Shown: positions 27,196-35,722 of the stretch, piece by piece
How positions within the stretch are numbered: the stretch's first letter is position 1
Layout: every line of letters begins with the position of its first letter
Origin: Bifidobacterium amazonense
GTDB lineage: Bacteria; Actinomycetota; Actinomycetes; Actinomycetales; Bifidobacteriaceae
Direction: 5' to 3'
NCBI RefSeq assembly: GCF_018555435.2
Contig: NZ_JAFEJT020000012.1
Span: 1 to 64,000, forward strand
DNA length: 64,000 nucleotides
Notes under the pieces: model-generated
The model's input: the letters and a program-made list of their open reading frames with translations, nothing else
What the model was told of the DNA's origin: nothing
Database searches by the model: none
Translations under genes and position numbers: made by a program

Positions 27196-27995
27196 CGGGT
27201 CTCCTCCCCCTTGATCGCGACCGTCGTCTTCGCCGCTTCCCCGACGCCCGCGGCGTCGCCGGCACGGTCATCATCATGCGCATCGTCGTGCGGCCCGTCC
27301 AGATACGGGCGCAACGCGACGAACAGCACCAGCATCAGCACAAGCGACGGGATCATGAACCGGTCCGCGCCGAACACGGCCAGGCACAGGGCGGACGCGA
27401 GCACGCCGACCATCGCCGGCACATGCCGCTTCTGGTTCATCCACTGGTCGAGGAAGATCACCAGGAACAGCGCGGTGAGCACGAACTCGATGCCCTTCGT
27501 CGAGAACGGCAGCAGGCCGCCGACCAGCCAGCCGATCGCGGTGCCGACGATCCAGTACCAGCGGTTGAGCACGCTGACGAACAGCATGAACCAGCCACGG
27601 TCCACATCCGCGGGAACCGTCGCCGACGAGTTGATCGCGAACGTCTCGTCGCACATCGCGAAGATCAGATACGGCTTCTTCCAGCCGGTGTTCGCGAACG
27701 GCCCCAGCATCGACAGGCCGTAGAACAGGTGCCTCGCGTTGACCATGATCGCCAGCAGGAACGCGGCGAGCGGATTGAACGCGGACAGCAGCAGGTTGAC
27801 GGTGACGAATTCCATCGACCCGGCGAAGATGAAGTACGCCATGCACACCGGATACCAGAACGAGAAGCCCTTGGCATGCATGAGCAGGCCGTATGAGCAG
27901 CCGAGGAACAGGAATCCGGCGGCGATGGGCAGCGTGAGCGGCAGCGCCGCCGTGAACGCCTTGGATATGACGCCGCCGCGTCCAGTGGTGTGCAT
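27192..27995 (-). CDS. azlC: AzlC family branched-chain amino acid export protein
   Basis: Large subunit (267 aa) of an AzlCD exporter. It has the diagnostic [20 protein letters not shown] start and [41 protein letters not shown] block, with roughly seven to eight membrane segments. The last ~30 residues form a His/Asp-rich cytosolic tail ([16 protein letters not shown]). It is the first gene of the two-gene operon, and the 120-bp spacer to the histidine kinase gene suggests its own promoter. Confidence 0.92.
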   Translation of the reverse strand: MHTTGRGGVISKAFTAALPLTLPIAAGFLFLGCSYGLLMHAKGFSFWYPVCMAYFIFAGSMEFVTVNLLLSAFNPLAAFLLAIMVNARHLFYGLSMLGPFANTGWKKPYLIFAMCDETFAINSSATVPADVDRGWFMLFVSVLNRWYWIVGTAIGWLVGGLLPFSTKGIEFVLTALFLVIFLDQWMNQKRHVPAMVGVLASALCLAVFGADRFMIPSLVLMLVLFVALRPYLDGPHDDAHDDDRAGDAAGVGEAAKTTVAIKGEETR

Positions 27996-28115
27996 GTGCC
28001 GTTCGCCTCCTCTGTTCCGCCCGCGGACGAGCCCGGATATGTCCTGCCTAATCTTATGCCGGGCATGGACGCGAGACAGCGGGAGTATCGGGAGACGGAT
28101 GCGGCCGACCGCCGG

Positions 28116-29144
28116 TCAGGAGGCGAGCGGCAGCGTGATGAGCATCGTGGTGCCGTGCTCGGATGTGGATTCGACGTCGAGCGTGCCGCCGTAGCGGTTC
28201 GCCACGTCGCGGGCGAGCGCGAGGCCGAGCCCGTAGCCCTGATGCGCGGTGCCGTCGTCGTCGCGGGCGAAACGGCGGAACAACCGTTCCGGGTTCTCGC
28301 CGATGCCATGCCCATGGTCGGTGACGCGGATGGCCGCATCGCCGTGCCGGTAGCCGAGCGAGACGACGACTTCGGAGCCGTCCGGCGAATGGGCGATCGC
28401 ATTGTCGAGCACGGCGACCACGCAGCGCGACAGGCCGATCGCATTGCCGTTGACGACGAAATGGCCGCGATCGCCGTCGACGCGCGTCGTGATCGAGACG
28501 CGATGCTTGTCGGCGAGCGGACGGACCGCGTCGACGGACTGTGCGACCACGCCGGCGAGCGCGACCGGTTCGGCGTTGACCGCGCCGCGTGCGGCGACGA
28601 GCAGATCGGTGAGGATCGCGTTCATGCGGTCGACGTCGCCGCGCAGGTCGTCGAGCGGCTGGTCGATGGGCTGGCCGTGCGCGCGACGGAAGTCGATGAG
28701 GTCGATGCGCGTGGAGATGACGGCGAGCGGGGTCTTCAGTTCGTGGCTGGCGTCGGCGACGAAGTCCTTCTGCAGTTCGAGCGCGTGTTCGAGCGGTTCG
28801 ACTTCGCGACGGGAATAATGCCAGCCGACGAGGGCGACGGCGGCGATCACGCCGAGCACGAACAGGATGGTGAATGCGACGGCCTTGCGCGTGTCGATGA
28901 CCATCATGCCCGATCCGAACTGCTCGGTCACGGACATGGCGTTCGGGTCGAGTCCGCGTTCGCTGAACTCGTGCCGTGAGCCGAGCAGCACGCCGAGTAC
29001 GAACGCGATGCCGCCGCACAGGGTGATCGCGGCCATCGCGGCCGTCATGCGCAGGCTGATGAGCCCGGCCGCTCCCCCGCGTGCCGTGAACCGTCCCAGC
29101 AGCGAGCGCCTCGCCGGCGCCGCGTTGCCGTTCGTATCATCCAT
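28116..29144 (-). CDS. sensor histidine kinase (HisKA/HATPase_c)
   Basis: Membrane sensor of a two-component system, 342 aa. Two membrane helices (about 32-55 and 89-109) enclose a short extracellular loop of ~33 residues. The dimerisation/phosphoacceptor motif is DASHELKTPL with H134. The ATP lid shows N box VLDNAIAHSP, G1 DHGHGIGENP, F box LFRRFAR and G2 GYGLGLALARDVANRYGG. ATG 29144 has AAGGA upstream; the frame runs further up as a shadow. It lies 133 bp downstream of the cognate response regulator. The tiny sensing loop suggests an intramembrane-type or metal/envelope signal (inference). Confidence 0.9.
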   Translation of the reverse strand: MDDTNGNAAPARRSLLGRFTARGGAAGLISLRMTAAMAAITLCGGIAFVLGVLLGSRHEFSERGLDPNAMSVTEQFGSGMMVIDTRKAVAFTILFVLGVIAAVALVGWHYSRREVEPLEHALELQKDFVADASHELKTPLAVISTRIDLIDFRRAHGQPIDQPLDDLRGDVDRMNAILTDLLVAARGAVNAEPVALAGVVAQSVDAVRPLADKHRVSITTRVDGDRGHFVVNGNAIGLSRCVVAVLDNAIAHSPDGSEVVVSLGYRHGDAAIRVTDHGHGIGENPERLFRRFARDDDGTAHQGYGLGLALARDVANRYGGTLDVESTSEHGTTMLITLPLAS

Positions 29145-29277
29145 GGTTCCGTCCTTCCGCCCTTGCGTATGTCGTGTGCCGTGCCCTCGGGGCCGCTGCG
29201 CGACCGCCGTATGCCGTGATCGGCCGGATCGTTCCGTCACGGCGTCTCGCTGCGCAGCGCTTCACCTGCACAGTGCC

Positions 29278-30036
29278 TCACTGCGCCATCGGACTGCCGA
29301 TGCGGTAGCCCCGTCCGCGCACGGTGTCGATGATGCCGCGCACCGTCTTGCCGCGCACGTACGACACGTACACGTCGACGGTGCCCATATCCGCCCCTTC
29401 GTTGAACACGCGTCCGAGCAGCTCCTCCCGGCTGAACACGTGATCGGGCGATCCGGCGATTACCGTAAGCAGCTTCGTTTCCGCGTCGGTGAGTGCCACG
29501 CTGCGTCCCTCCGGATCCTCGACGGCGTTCGAACCTGGTTTGAGCGTCCAGTCGCCGATGGGAATGCTGGCCGACTGCGCGTGGAATCCACGCAGCAGCG
29601 CGCGCAGCCGGGCTTCGAGTTCGACGAAATGGAACGGTTTGGACAGATAGTCGTTCGCACCACTGTCCAGTCCAGTCACGATGTCGTCGACGCCAGACAG
29701 TGCGGTGAGCACGAGCGCCGGCACGGTCATGCCGCCGCCGCGTAGCGTACGGACCAGGTCGAGTCCGTCGCCGTCTGGCAGCCGACGATCGACGATGAGC
29801 GCATCGTACCCGGCGGAACGCAGCCTGTCGCGTGCGGCGGCCTGCGTTTCGACCCAGTCGACGCGATAGTCCGGCTGCAGCATCTCGCTGGTCATCGAGC
29901 CGAGGTTCGGATCGTCTTCGATCAGCAGCACGGCGGGCAGCAGCAGCCGTGCCGGATCGCGCAGCGCGACCGGGTCGTTCGGACCCGTCGCAACGCCCTT
30001 TGCCGCATCCATCGGCGTCGTACGGACGGTCGTCAT
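29278..30036 (-). CDS. OmpR/PhoB family response regulator
   Basis: DNA-binding response regulator, 252 aa. The receiver domain begins after a ~33-residue extension, with the acidic pair EDD at 40-42, phosphoacceptor D83 in IVDRRLPDGDG, the switch Thr in LVLTALSG and Lys in YLSKPFHF. The C-terminal winged helix (about 155-248) contains DAETKLLTVIAGSPDHVFSR and YVSYVRGKTVRGIIDTVRGRGYRIG. It is the first gene of the kinase operon and is divergent from a FetAB-like transporter, so it probably controls both itself and that transporter; paired CTAAG sites in the shared spacer support this. Confidence 0.92.
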   Translation of the reverse strand: MTTVRTTPMDAAKGVATGPNDPVALRDPARLLLPAVLLIEDDPNLGSMTSEMLQPDYRVDWVETQAAARDRLRSAGYDALIVDRRLPDGDGLDLVRTLRGGGMTVPALVLTALSGVDDIVTGLDSGANDYLSKPFHFVELEARLRALLRGFHAQSASIPIGDWTLKPGSNAVEDPEGRSVALTDAETKLLTVIAGSPDHVFSREELLGRVFNEGADMGTVDVYVSYVRGKTVRGIIDTVRGRGYRIGSPMAQ

Positions 30037-30169
30037 CGTTCACGTTCCTTTCCGCGCGCCGGTGGGCCGCGCTTGTCCGCATCCTGCGTGCCCGGCCGAG
30101 GTCGGACGTCGTGTCTCGGACGTCATGTCGCGGCCGCACGCATCGTTCGTCCATCAGACTCCGTTGCGT

Positions 30170-30277
30170 CTAAGACTATGCTAAATCCGCGCGGCCAAAT
30201 CCTTGCGTCCGGGCCGATGCGGGCGCCGTTCGTCTTGGCCCGGGATCCGGAGTCAGTTTTCGCTAAGCTTCACTAAG
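30170..30277. promoter_or_regulatory. paired CTAAG direct repeats in the regulator/transporter spacer
   Basis: CTAAG at 30170-30174 and CTAAA at 30181-30185 are 11 bp apart. A second pair, CTAAG at 30263-30267 and 30273-30277, is 10 bp apart and flanked by TTTTC and GAAAA. Direct repeats at one helical turn are the usual binding pattern of OmpR-family regulators; assignment to the adjacent regulator is inference. Confidence 0.45.
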
Positions 30278-30328
30278 AAAACGCTCAGAATCGCCGTCGG
30301 TTCGCCATAACCGAGTTCGGTTCGTAGC

Positions 30329-31171
30329 ATGGCGGCTATGAATGAACCGAATCGATTGCTGGAAGTGACCCATGCGACGTGCCGTATGCCGAAGGTCACC
30401 GTGCAGACGGACGAACCGCTCCGGCTGCCGTCGTTGTTCCGCCGCACGGACAAACATCCCGAAACGCGGGAGATGAAGACGATTTTCACCGATCTGTCGT
30501 TCTCGTTGTCAAGCGGCGACATCGTCGATCTGGTCGGGCCGTCCGGTTCGGGCAAGTCGACGCTGCTGACGACGATCGCGCAGCTCAACCCGCATGCGAG
30601 CGCCGATCTGACGCTGGCGGGCGCTCCGGCATCGCGGATGAGTCCGGAACGTTGGCGTCGCGAAGTGGCGTATCTGCCGCAGCGGCCGACGCTGACCGGC
30701 GCGACCGTGCGCGAGGCGATCCTCATGCCGTTCTCGCTGCGCGTGCACCGCGTCGCCGACGATGGGTCGTCGCTGGAGGAGCGTCGGCCGGACGAGGCGA
30801 CGCTGCGCCGCACGCTTGACAACGTGGGCTGCTCGGACATCGAGCTGGAGCGTTCGCCGCAGGATCTGTCGGTGGGCCAGCAGGCGCGCGTGTGCCTGCT
30901 GCGCACGCTGCTCACGCTGCCGAAGGTGATGCTCGCCGACGAGGTGGACGCCGGTCTGGACGAGGAGAATGCGGACAAGGTGGGTGAGATCCTCGCCTAC
31001 GCGGCGCGCGAGAAGGGCATGGCGATCGTGCGCGTGCGGCATCGCGCGGCTGACGGCCGGGCCACGCGCACGCTGCATCTCGAGGCGGGCGTGCTGACGG
31101 AGATCACGGGACAGGTCGCGGCCGCGCCGGCTCATGAGGGCGGCCGCACAGAAGGCGAGGCGACGCGATGA
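30329..31171 (+). CDS. ABC transporter ATP-binding protein (FetA-like)
   Basis: 280-aa ATPase with Walker A GPSGSGKSTLL, signature LSVGQQARVCLLRTLL and Walker B KVMLADEVDAGLDEEN. An extra N-terminal segment of ~45 residues (LRLPSLFRRTDKHPETREMK) splits the first strand from the normal start of the fold. The stop overlaps the next gene's ATG by four bases. Partnership with a UPF0014 permease identifies it with FetAB (YbbLM), described as an iron exporter linked to oxidative stress resistance in E. coli. Alternative ATG at 30338. Confidence 0.87.
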   Translation: MAAMNEPNRLLEVTHATCRMPKVTVQTDEPLRLPSLFRRTDKHPETREMKTIFTDLSFSLSSGDIVDLVGPSGSGKSTLLTTIAQLNPHASADLTLAGAPASRMSPERWRREVAYLPQRPTLTGATVREAILMPFSLRVHRVADDGSSLEERRPDEATLRRTLDNVGCSDIELERSPQDLSVGQQARVCLLRTLLTLPKVMLADEVDAGLDEENADKVGEILAYAAREKGMAIVRVRHRAADGRATRTLHLEAGVLTEITGQVAAAPAHEGGRTEGEATR

Positions 31172-31965
31172 ACACGACGGCAGGCTCCTACCCCATCGAC
31201 GTGTGGGGTCTGATCATCACGATCATTCTGGTGGCCGTGGCCGCCGGACTGTCGTATGCGATGCGGCTTGGCGTGCACCGGCAGATGCTGTGGGCGACAA
31301 TCCGCTCGCTCATCCAGCTGCTGGCGATGGGCTACATCCTCAAGTTCGTCATCGAGCAGAACAATCCGTGGCTGGTGTTCGCGCTGATCGCGGTGATGAT
31401 CCTCGCGGCAGTGCAGATCACGATGTCGCGTGTGGCGAACATTCCGCGTTCGGTGATGCCGTCCGTGTTCCTGACGTTGACGGCGAGCGTGATCCTGCAG
31501 GTGTGCGTGGTCACGGAGATGGTGATCCGCCCGCATCCGTGGTATGCGCCGACCGTGCTGGCGACCATGAGCGGCATGCTGCTGGGCAACGTGGTGTCGG
31601 CGATCGCGGTGGCGATGAGCCGGTTCTTCTCCGACATGGACGCGCGCCGATACGAGATCGAGATGATGCTCAGCCTTGGCGCCACGCCGTTCGAGGCGGC
31701 CAAGCCGTCGATCATCTCGTCGGTCAAGCTGGGCATGATCCCGACGATCTCGCAACTCGCGTCGAGCGGCATCGTGCTGATCCCGGGCATGATGGCCGGC
31801 CAGGTGATCGCGGGCGCCGACCCGCTGACGGCCGCGAAGTACCAGTTCGTAGTGCTGGCGGTGATCAGCGCGCTCACCCTGATGGCCGATTCGCTCATCA
31901 TGATCCTGATCTACAAGACCTCGTTCACCGTGCTGCACCAGTACCGGACGGCGGACGCGCGGTAG
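31168..31965 (+). CDS. UPF0014/FetB family ABC transporter permease
   Basis: 265-aa membrane protein with seven hydrophobic segments. Diagnostic family text: WATIRSLIQLLAMGYILKFV, NIPRSVMPSVFLTLTAS, VLATMSGMLLGNVVSAIAVAMSR, EIEMMLSLGATPFEAAKPSI and TISQLASSGIVLIPGMMAGQVIAGADP. It forms the transporter with the overlapping ATPase. Iron export is the function known for E. coli FetB; the metal or other cargo here is not shown by the sequence. The gene ends just before a long inverted repeat. Confidence 0.9.
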   Translation: MNTTAGSYPIDVWGLIITIILVAVAAGLSYAMRLGVHRQMLWATIRSLIQLLAMGYILKFVIEQNNPWLVFALIAVMILAAVQITMSRVANIPRSVMPSVFLTLTASVILQVCVVTEMVIRPHPWYAPTVLATMSGMLLGNVVSAIAVAMSRFFSDMDARRYEIEMMLSLGATPFEAAKPSIISSVKLGMIPTISQLASSGIVLIPGMMAGQVIAGADPLTAAKYQFVVLAVISALTLMADSLIMILIYKTSFTVLHQYRTADAR

Positions 31966-31991
31966 ACGGGCCGGGACCCATCCGCATGGAT

Positions 31992-32055
31992 ACGACGAGT
32001 GGCGGTTTTCTCCCGCTGAGGCAGTGCCCAGCGGGAGAAAACCGCCACTCGTCGT
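31992..32055. repeat. long perfect inverted repeat between convergent genes
   Basis: Arms 31992-32018 and 32029-32055 are 27 bp each, perfectly complementary, with a 10-base loop. Between fetB-like and DEAD-helicase genes it can stop transcription from both sides. However, its TTTT lies before and AAAA after the inner GC stem, the reverse of a standard terminator, so it may instead be a dispersed palindromic repeat or an RNA-processing site. Confidence 0.6.
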
Positions 32056-32088
32056 TGCAGGTGCCGTGGCCGAAGGGCGACGGACTGC

Positions 32089-34260
32089 TCAGCGGCCCAT
32101 GCGGCGGAACGGGGCGCGCGTGACCTTGGAATGGCGGCGGCGAGGGCCGTCCGCATTGCCGTACTTGGCCATCATGCGCCGTTCGTGGCGTTTGGCGGCC
32201 TCGCCGCGTTCGTCGTGCAGGATGCGGTTCTCGTCTGCGCGGTGGATGCGCTTGCCGCCACCGTTCTTCGACGTGCGGCTGCGCGAGTTGTACGACTCTC
32301 GATCGGCGGAACGGCGGTTGCGACGGTCCTCGCGATCCGTACGACCGGCACGGTCACGGTCACGATCGGCCGAACTCCCGTCGTATCCGTCCCGGCCGTT
32401 GCGGCGGTTCCTGCCGCCGCGGCGCTCTTCGGGATGCTCGAACAGGTAGTCGCGGCGTTCCGCGTCCGGATCGGCCAGTCCGGCGCGACGCTCCGCCCGG
32501 TTCGGCGTGCGGTCGACACGGCCACGGGAGCGGTCGGTCCGGGCATCGGCGCGGGCATCGGACGCGTCGGTCCGCGACGTGCCGTCCTGCTCGGTCTGCG
32601 TATCGGCCTGCGCACGCGCCAGACGTTCCGCGGCGCGGCGGCGGCGACGTTCCTTCTTCGCCGCGTTGCGCAGGTGCATCTCGCGGGTCTCGCGCTCCTG
32701 GCGTTCCTCGTCCGACTCGCCGTCATCCGTCAGGTCCATCGGCAGATGCTCGAACGCCTTGTCGGACGCTCCCCTGCCGCCGTTGCGTCCGCGTCCACGC
32801 GACTTGCGGTCGCGCGGGTTGCCGGCGGGCTGTGTCTGGTCGAGGCTCCAGCCTTCGACCAGCTCGGCCTGGTCCCCCACCAGTTCGAGCACTTCGGGCG
32901 AATCGTGGCGCACCTTGACCGGCGTGACCGCGATGCCTGCGGCCTTGAGCATGCGCCGTGCCTCGCGACGCTGGTCGGGGGCGACGAGCGTGACCACCAC
33001 GCCGGATTTGCCGGCGCGCGCGGTACGGCCGGAACGGTGCACGAACGACTTGGGGTCCTCCGGCGGGTCGACCTGCACGACGAGCTCCACGTCGCTCACG
33101 TCGATGCCGCGCGCGGCCACGTCGGTGGCGACCATCACCCTCACGTCGCCCTGTTCGAACGCGGCGAGGTTGCGGTCGCGCTGGTTCTGCGAGAGGTTGC
33201 CGTGCAGCTCGGAGGCGGGAATGCCCGACTGGGTGAGCTTCTTGGCGAGGTTCTTCGCCTGGAACTTGGTGCGGGTGAACAGGATGCGCTTGCCGGTGCC
33301 GGAGGCGAGCGTCTGCACCATGTCGTTCTTGTCGGACTTCTCGATCTCGAAGACGTGCTGTTCCATCGTCTCGCCCGCATCGGCCGGTTCGGCGACGCTG
33401 TGCACCTTCGGATCACGCAGGAACTCGCGCACGACCTCGTCGATGCCGTGGTCGAGCGTTGCGGAGAACAGCATGTGCTGCGCATCGGGGCGGATCTGCG
33501 CGAGGATGCGCTTGACCGGCGGCAGGAAGCCCATGTCGGCCATCTCGTCGGCCTCGTCGAGCACGACGACGCTCACGTCGGACAGGACGAGCGCCTCCTG
33601 GCGCAGCAGGTCCTCGAGTCGGCCCGGACAGGCGACGACGATGTCCGCGCCGGATTTGAGGTCGCGGATCTGACGGCTGTACTTGACGCCGCCGTACACG
33701 GTGGTGGTGGTCATGCCGGCCATCTGGGCGAGCGGCTGGAGCACGTCGTTGATCTGGTTGGCCAGCTCGCGGGTCGGCGCGAGGATGAGCCCGCGCGGAT
33801 GCGGCATGAAGTCGCCGGCCGTACGCTCGGCCAGGCGCGACGCGCGCACGGCCTTGATGTTGCGCCGGTAGTCGGCCATCGACATGCCCGGTTCCCATGC
33901 GGCCTCGCACAGGCGTGCGGCCAGCGGGATGCAGAAGGCGAGCGTCTTGCCGGAACCGGTGCGGCCGCGGCCGAGGATGTCGCGGCCATGCAGGGAGTCC
34001 GGCAGCGTGTCGGCCTGAATGGGGAACGCTTCGGTTTTGCCGTCGGCCGCGAGCACGCGCAGCAACGGGTCGGGCACGCCGAGTTCGGCGAACGGGACGG
34101 GGTCCATGTCGACGGCGGTTGTGGTGACGGCGAACGGTTCGGCGATCTCGCCGGTGAACGACTTGTCGGTCCTGGTGGTCTTGCCGGGCTTGCCGGTCTT
34201 ATGGCCCTTATCGGAACGGTAGGGCTTCTGACGATTGTTCTTCGCGAATTTCTTGGGCAC
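32089..34260 (-). CDS. DEAD-box RNA helicase with RG/RD-rich tail
   Basis: ATP-dependent RNA helicase, 723 aa. Motifs in order: Q motif region FPIQADTLPDSL, motif I GRGRTGSGKTLAF, Ia PTRELANQI, II LDEADEMADMGF, III FSATL, V ATDVAARGIDV and VI HRSGRTARAG. After the ~450-residue core comes a long Arg/Asp/Gly-rich, mostly disordered tail (about 500-723) ending in a basic stretch, typical of actinobacterial DeaD/RhlE-like proteins acting in ribosome assembly and mRNA turnover in the cold. ATG 34260. Single gene. Confidence 0.93.
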   Translation of the reverse strand: MPKKFAKNNRQKPYRSDKGHKTGKPGKTTRTDKSFTGEIAEPFAVTTTAVDMDPVPFAELGVPDPLLRVLAADGKTEAFPIQADTLPDSLHGRDILGRGRTGSGKTLAFCIPLAARLCEAAWEPGMSMADYRRNIKAVRASRLAERTAGDFMPHPRGLILAPTRELANQINDVLQPLAQMAGMTTTTVYGGVKYSRQIRDLKSGADIVVACPGRLEDLLRQEALVLSDVSVVVLDEADEMADMGFLPPVKRILAQIRPDAQHMLFSATLDHGIDEVVREFLRDPKVHSVAEPADAGETMEQHVFEIEKSDKNDMVQTLASGTGKRILFTRTKFQAKNLAKKLTQSGIPASELHGNLSQNQRDRNLAAFEQGDVRVMVATDVAARGIDVSDVELVVQVDPPEDPKSFVHRSGRTARAGKSGVVVTLVAPDQRREARRMLKAAGIAVTPVKVRHDSPEVLELVGDQAELVEGWSLDQTQPAGNPRDRKSRGRGRNGGRGASDKAFEHLPMDLTDDGESDEERQERETREMHLRNAAKKERRRRRAAERLARAQADTQTEQDGTSRTDASDARADARTDRSRGRVDRTPNRAERRAGLADPDAERRDYLFEHPEERRGGRNRRNGRDGYDGSSADRDRDRAGRTDREDRRNRRSADRESYNSRSRTSKNGGGKRIHRADENRILHDERGEAAKRHERRMMAKYGNADGPRRRHSKVTRAPFRRMGR

Positions 34261-34381
34261 GGTGGCCTTTCATCTCAGGTTCTCGCGCAAGGTGCGCAAA
34301 CTGAGTCACTGTAGCCCATGCCCGATACTTTTCCGATTCCCGGGGATGTTCGCCGTTGCTGCCGGGAACCGGATCCGATAC

Positions 34382-34419
34382 GCATGTGAGCCGTTGCCGA
34401 TGCGCAACGGCTCACATGC
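34382..34419 (-). terminator. hairpin after the SDR gene
   Basis: A stem of about 15 bp (34382-34396 with 34405-34419, 8-base loop CCGATGCG) lies directly downstream of the SDR stop on the minus strand. It has no clear U-tract, but its position supports transcription termination. Confidence 0.5.
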
Positions 34420-34429
34420 CCTGCACGCC

Positions 34430-35140
34430 TCACACGTAGTTGCGTTCGATGAGGATGTCGGAGACCGTCAGGTTCGCCTCGTTGACGAGGTTGAACAGAA
34501 TCACCCCGGCCAGTTCGCCCGCGTTCATGAACGTGTGCTGCTTCTCCTCGGACACGTAGTCGTGGCTGTCGCGGTAGAACGGCGTGTCGATGCCGCCCGG
34601 GTAGACGCCGACGATCTTGACGCTCGTGCCCTTGTACGCGGCCTTGAGGCTCTGCGTGTAGCCCTTCTCGCCCCACTTGGTCGCACAGTACACGGATTCG
34701 TTCGCGTTGCCGCGCGTGGCGGCGGTGCTCATCACGTTCGCGATCTTGAGGTCCTGTTCGCCGTCGGCCTTAAGCGTTTCGACCGACCACAAGATCATGC
34801 CCTTGAGGCCCTTGAGGCACTTGTCTACGTCGGCGGCCTCATAGTCGGTCGGCACCTTGAACGACGGCTGTCCGGCGTTGTTGATGAGCAGGTCGATATG
34901 GCCGAGTGCGGCGATCTCGGCGACCGACTCGCGTACGAACGCCTCGTCGGACACGTCGCCGACGAAGCCGCGATACGAGTCGGCCGGGAATTCATCCGCG
35001 AGTTCGGCCTGACGTTCGGCGTTGAAGTCGATGCCGGCGACGAACCAGCCCTTGCCGATCAGCTGCCGGGCCAGTTCGTAGCCGAGTCCGAGCGCGCTGC
35101 CGGTGACGATCGCGATCTTCTTGCCGTCCGATGCTGCCAT
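34430..35140 (-). CDS. SDR family oxidoreductase
   Basis: Classical short-chain dehydrogenase/reductase, 236 aa. Cofactor loop TGSALGLGYELARQL (about 13-27), then DFNAE after beta2, which suggests NAD over NADP because the acidic residue binds the ribose. NNAG, the catalytic Ser/Thr region STAATRG and YCATKWGEKG (YxxxK) follow. C-terminal VYPGGIDTPFYRDS gives the usual PG substrate-loop start. Substrate unknown. RBS AGGAGG lies upstream of ATG 35140. Confidence 0.88.
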   Translation of the reverse strand: MAASDGKKIAIVTGSALGLGYELARQLIGKGWFVAGIDFNAERQAELADEFPADSYRGFVGDVSDEAFVRESVAEIAALGHIDLLINNAGQPSFKVPTDYEAADVDKCLKGLKGMILWSVETLKADGEQDLKIANVMSTAATRGNANESVYCATKWGEKGYTQSLKAAYKGTSVKIVGVYPGGIDTPFYRDSHDYVSEEKQHTFMNAGELAGVILFNLVNEANLTVSDILIERNYV

Positions 35141-35322
35141 GATGTTGCCTCCTTGCGTCCTTGCGTATTGTGAAGCGGTCGCCGCGATGCGCGGCGAAGG
35201 TCACGGACAGCATATCGAACCGGTTAGACCCGCGTTTCGCCCGACAGTGCACCGAGCATCGACGCCGCATGCCGTGCGGCCACGATGCCGTCACGGGATC
35301 AGCGAAGCGGTCCGTGAAGCGG

Positions 35323-35502
35323 TCACGCGATCTGCGCGGCGTTCTTCGGATACCACATCGCCCACCAGTTCTCCTCGTCCGGCTGGACGAGCTGACGGGC
35401 CACCCATGCCCGGCATTCGGAGAAGAACCGGTCGAGCAGGCGGTTGCCCTCGGCGAACAGACGGGCGGTCATGGAATCGTTCTTCAGTGCATGGTTACGC
35501 AT
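35323..35502 (-). CDS. small conserved-looking protein, Trp-rich, unknown
   Basis: 59-aa protein with ATG 35502 preceded by AAGGAG at 8-base spacing, so it is likely translated. It is basic at the N-terminus, has an amphipathic middle (ARLFAEGNRLLDRFFSECRAW) and ends with EENWWAMWYPKNAAQ, four Trp in total. No membrane helix or known domain was recognised. Such short Trp-containing proteins occur next to regulators in bifidobacteria, but I cannot name this one. It is divergent from the AraC-type regulator at 35723. Confidence 0.6.
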   Translation of the reverse strand: MRNHALKNDSMTARLFAEGNRLLDRFFSECRAWVARQLVQPDEENWWAMWYPKNAAQIA

Positions 35503-35722
35503 CGCAATCACTCCTTGGAAATATCGTCGTTGTCTTCCGAAGATGCCCGATATGGCGGGATCGTTCATATCATCGCTTCGGCATTGATGCTGTTTGCGTT
35601 CTTCCTCTGCAGCTGGAAGATGGTTTCATCATAGATCCTCACCAATCGTGACACCGGCCGCCTCATTGCGGTTCTCTCCACGGTAATATCAAAATAGTAG
35701 ATTGTGACGATGGGAGGATCCT

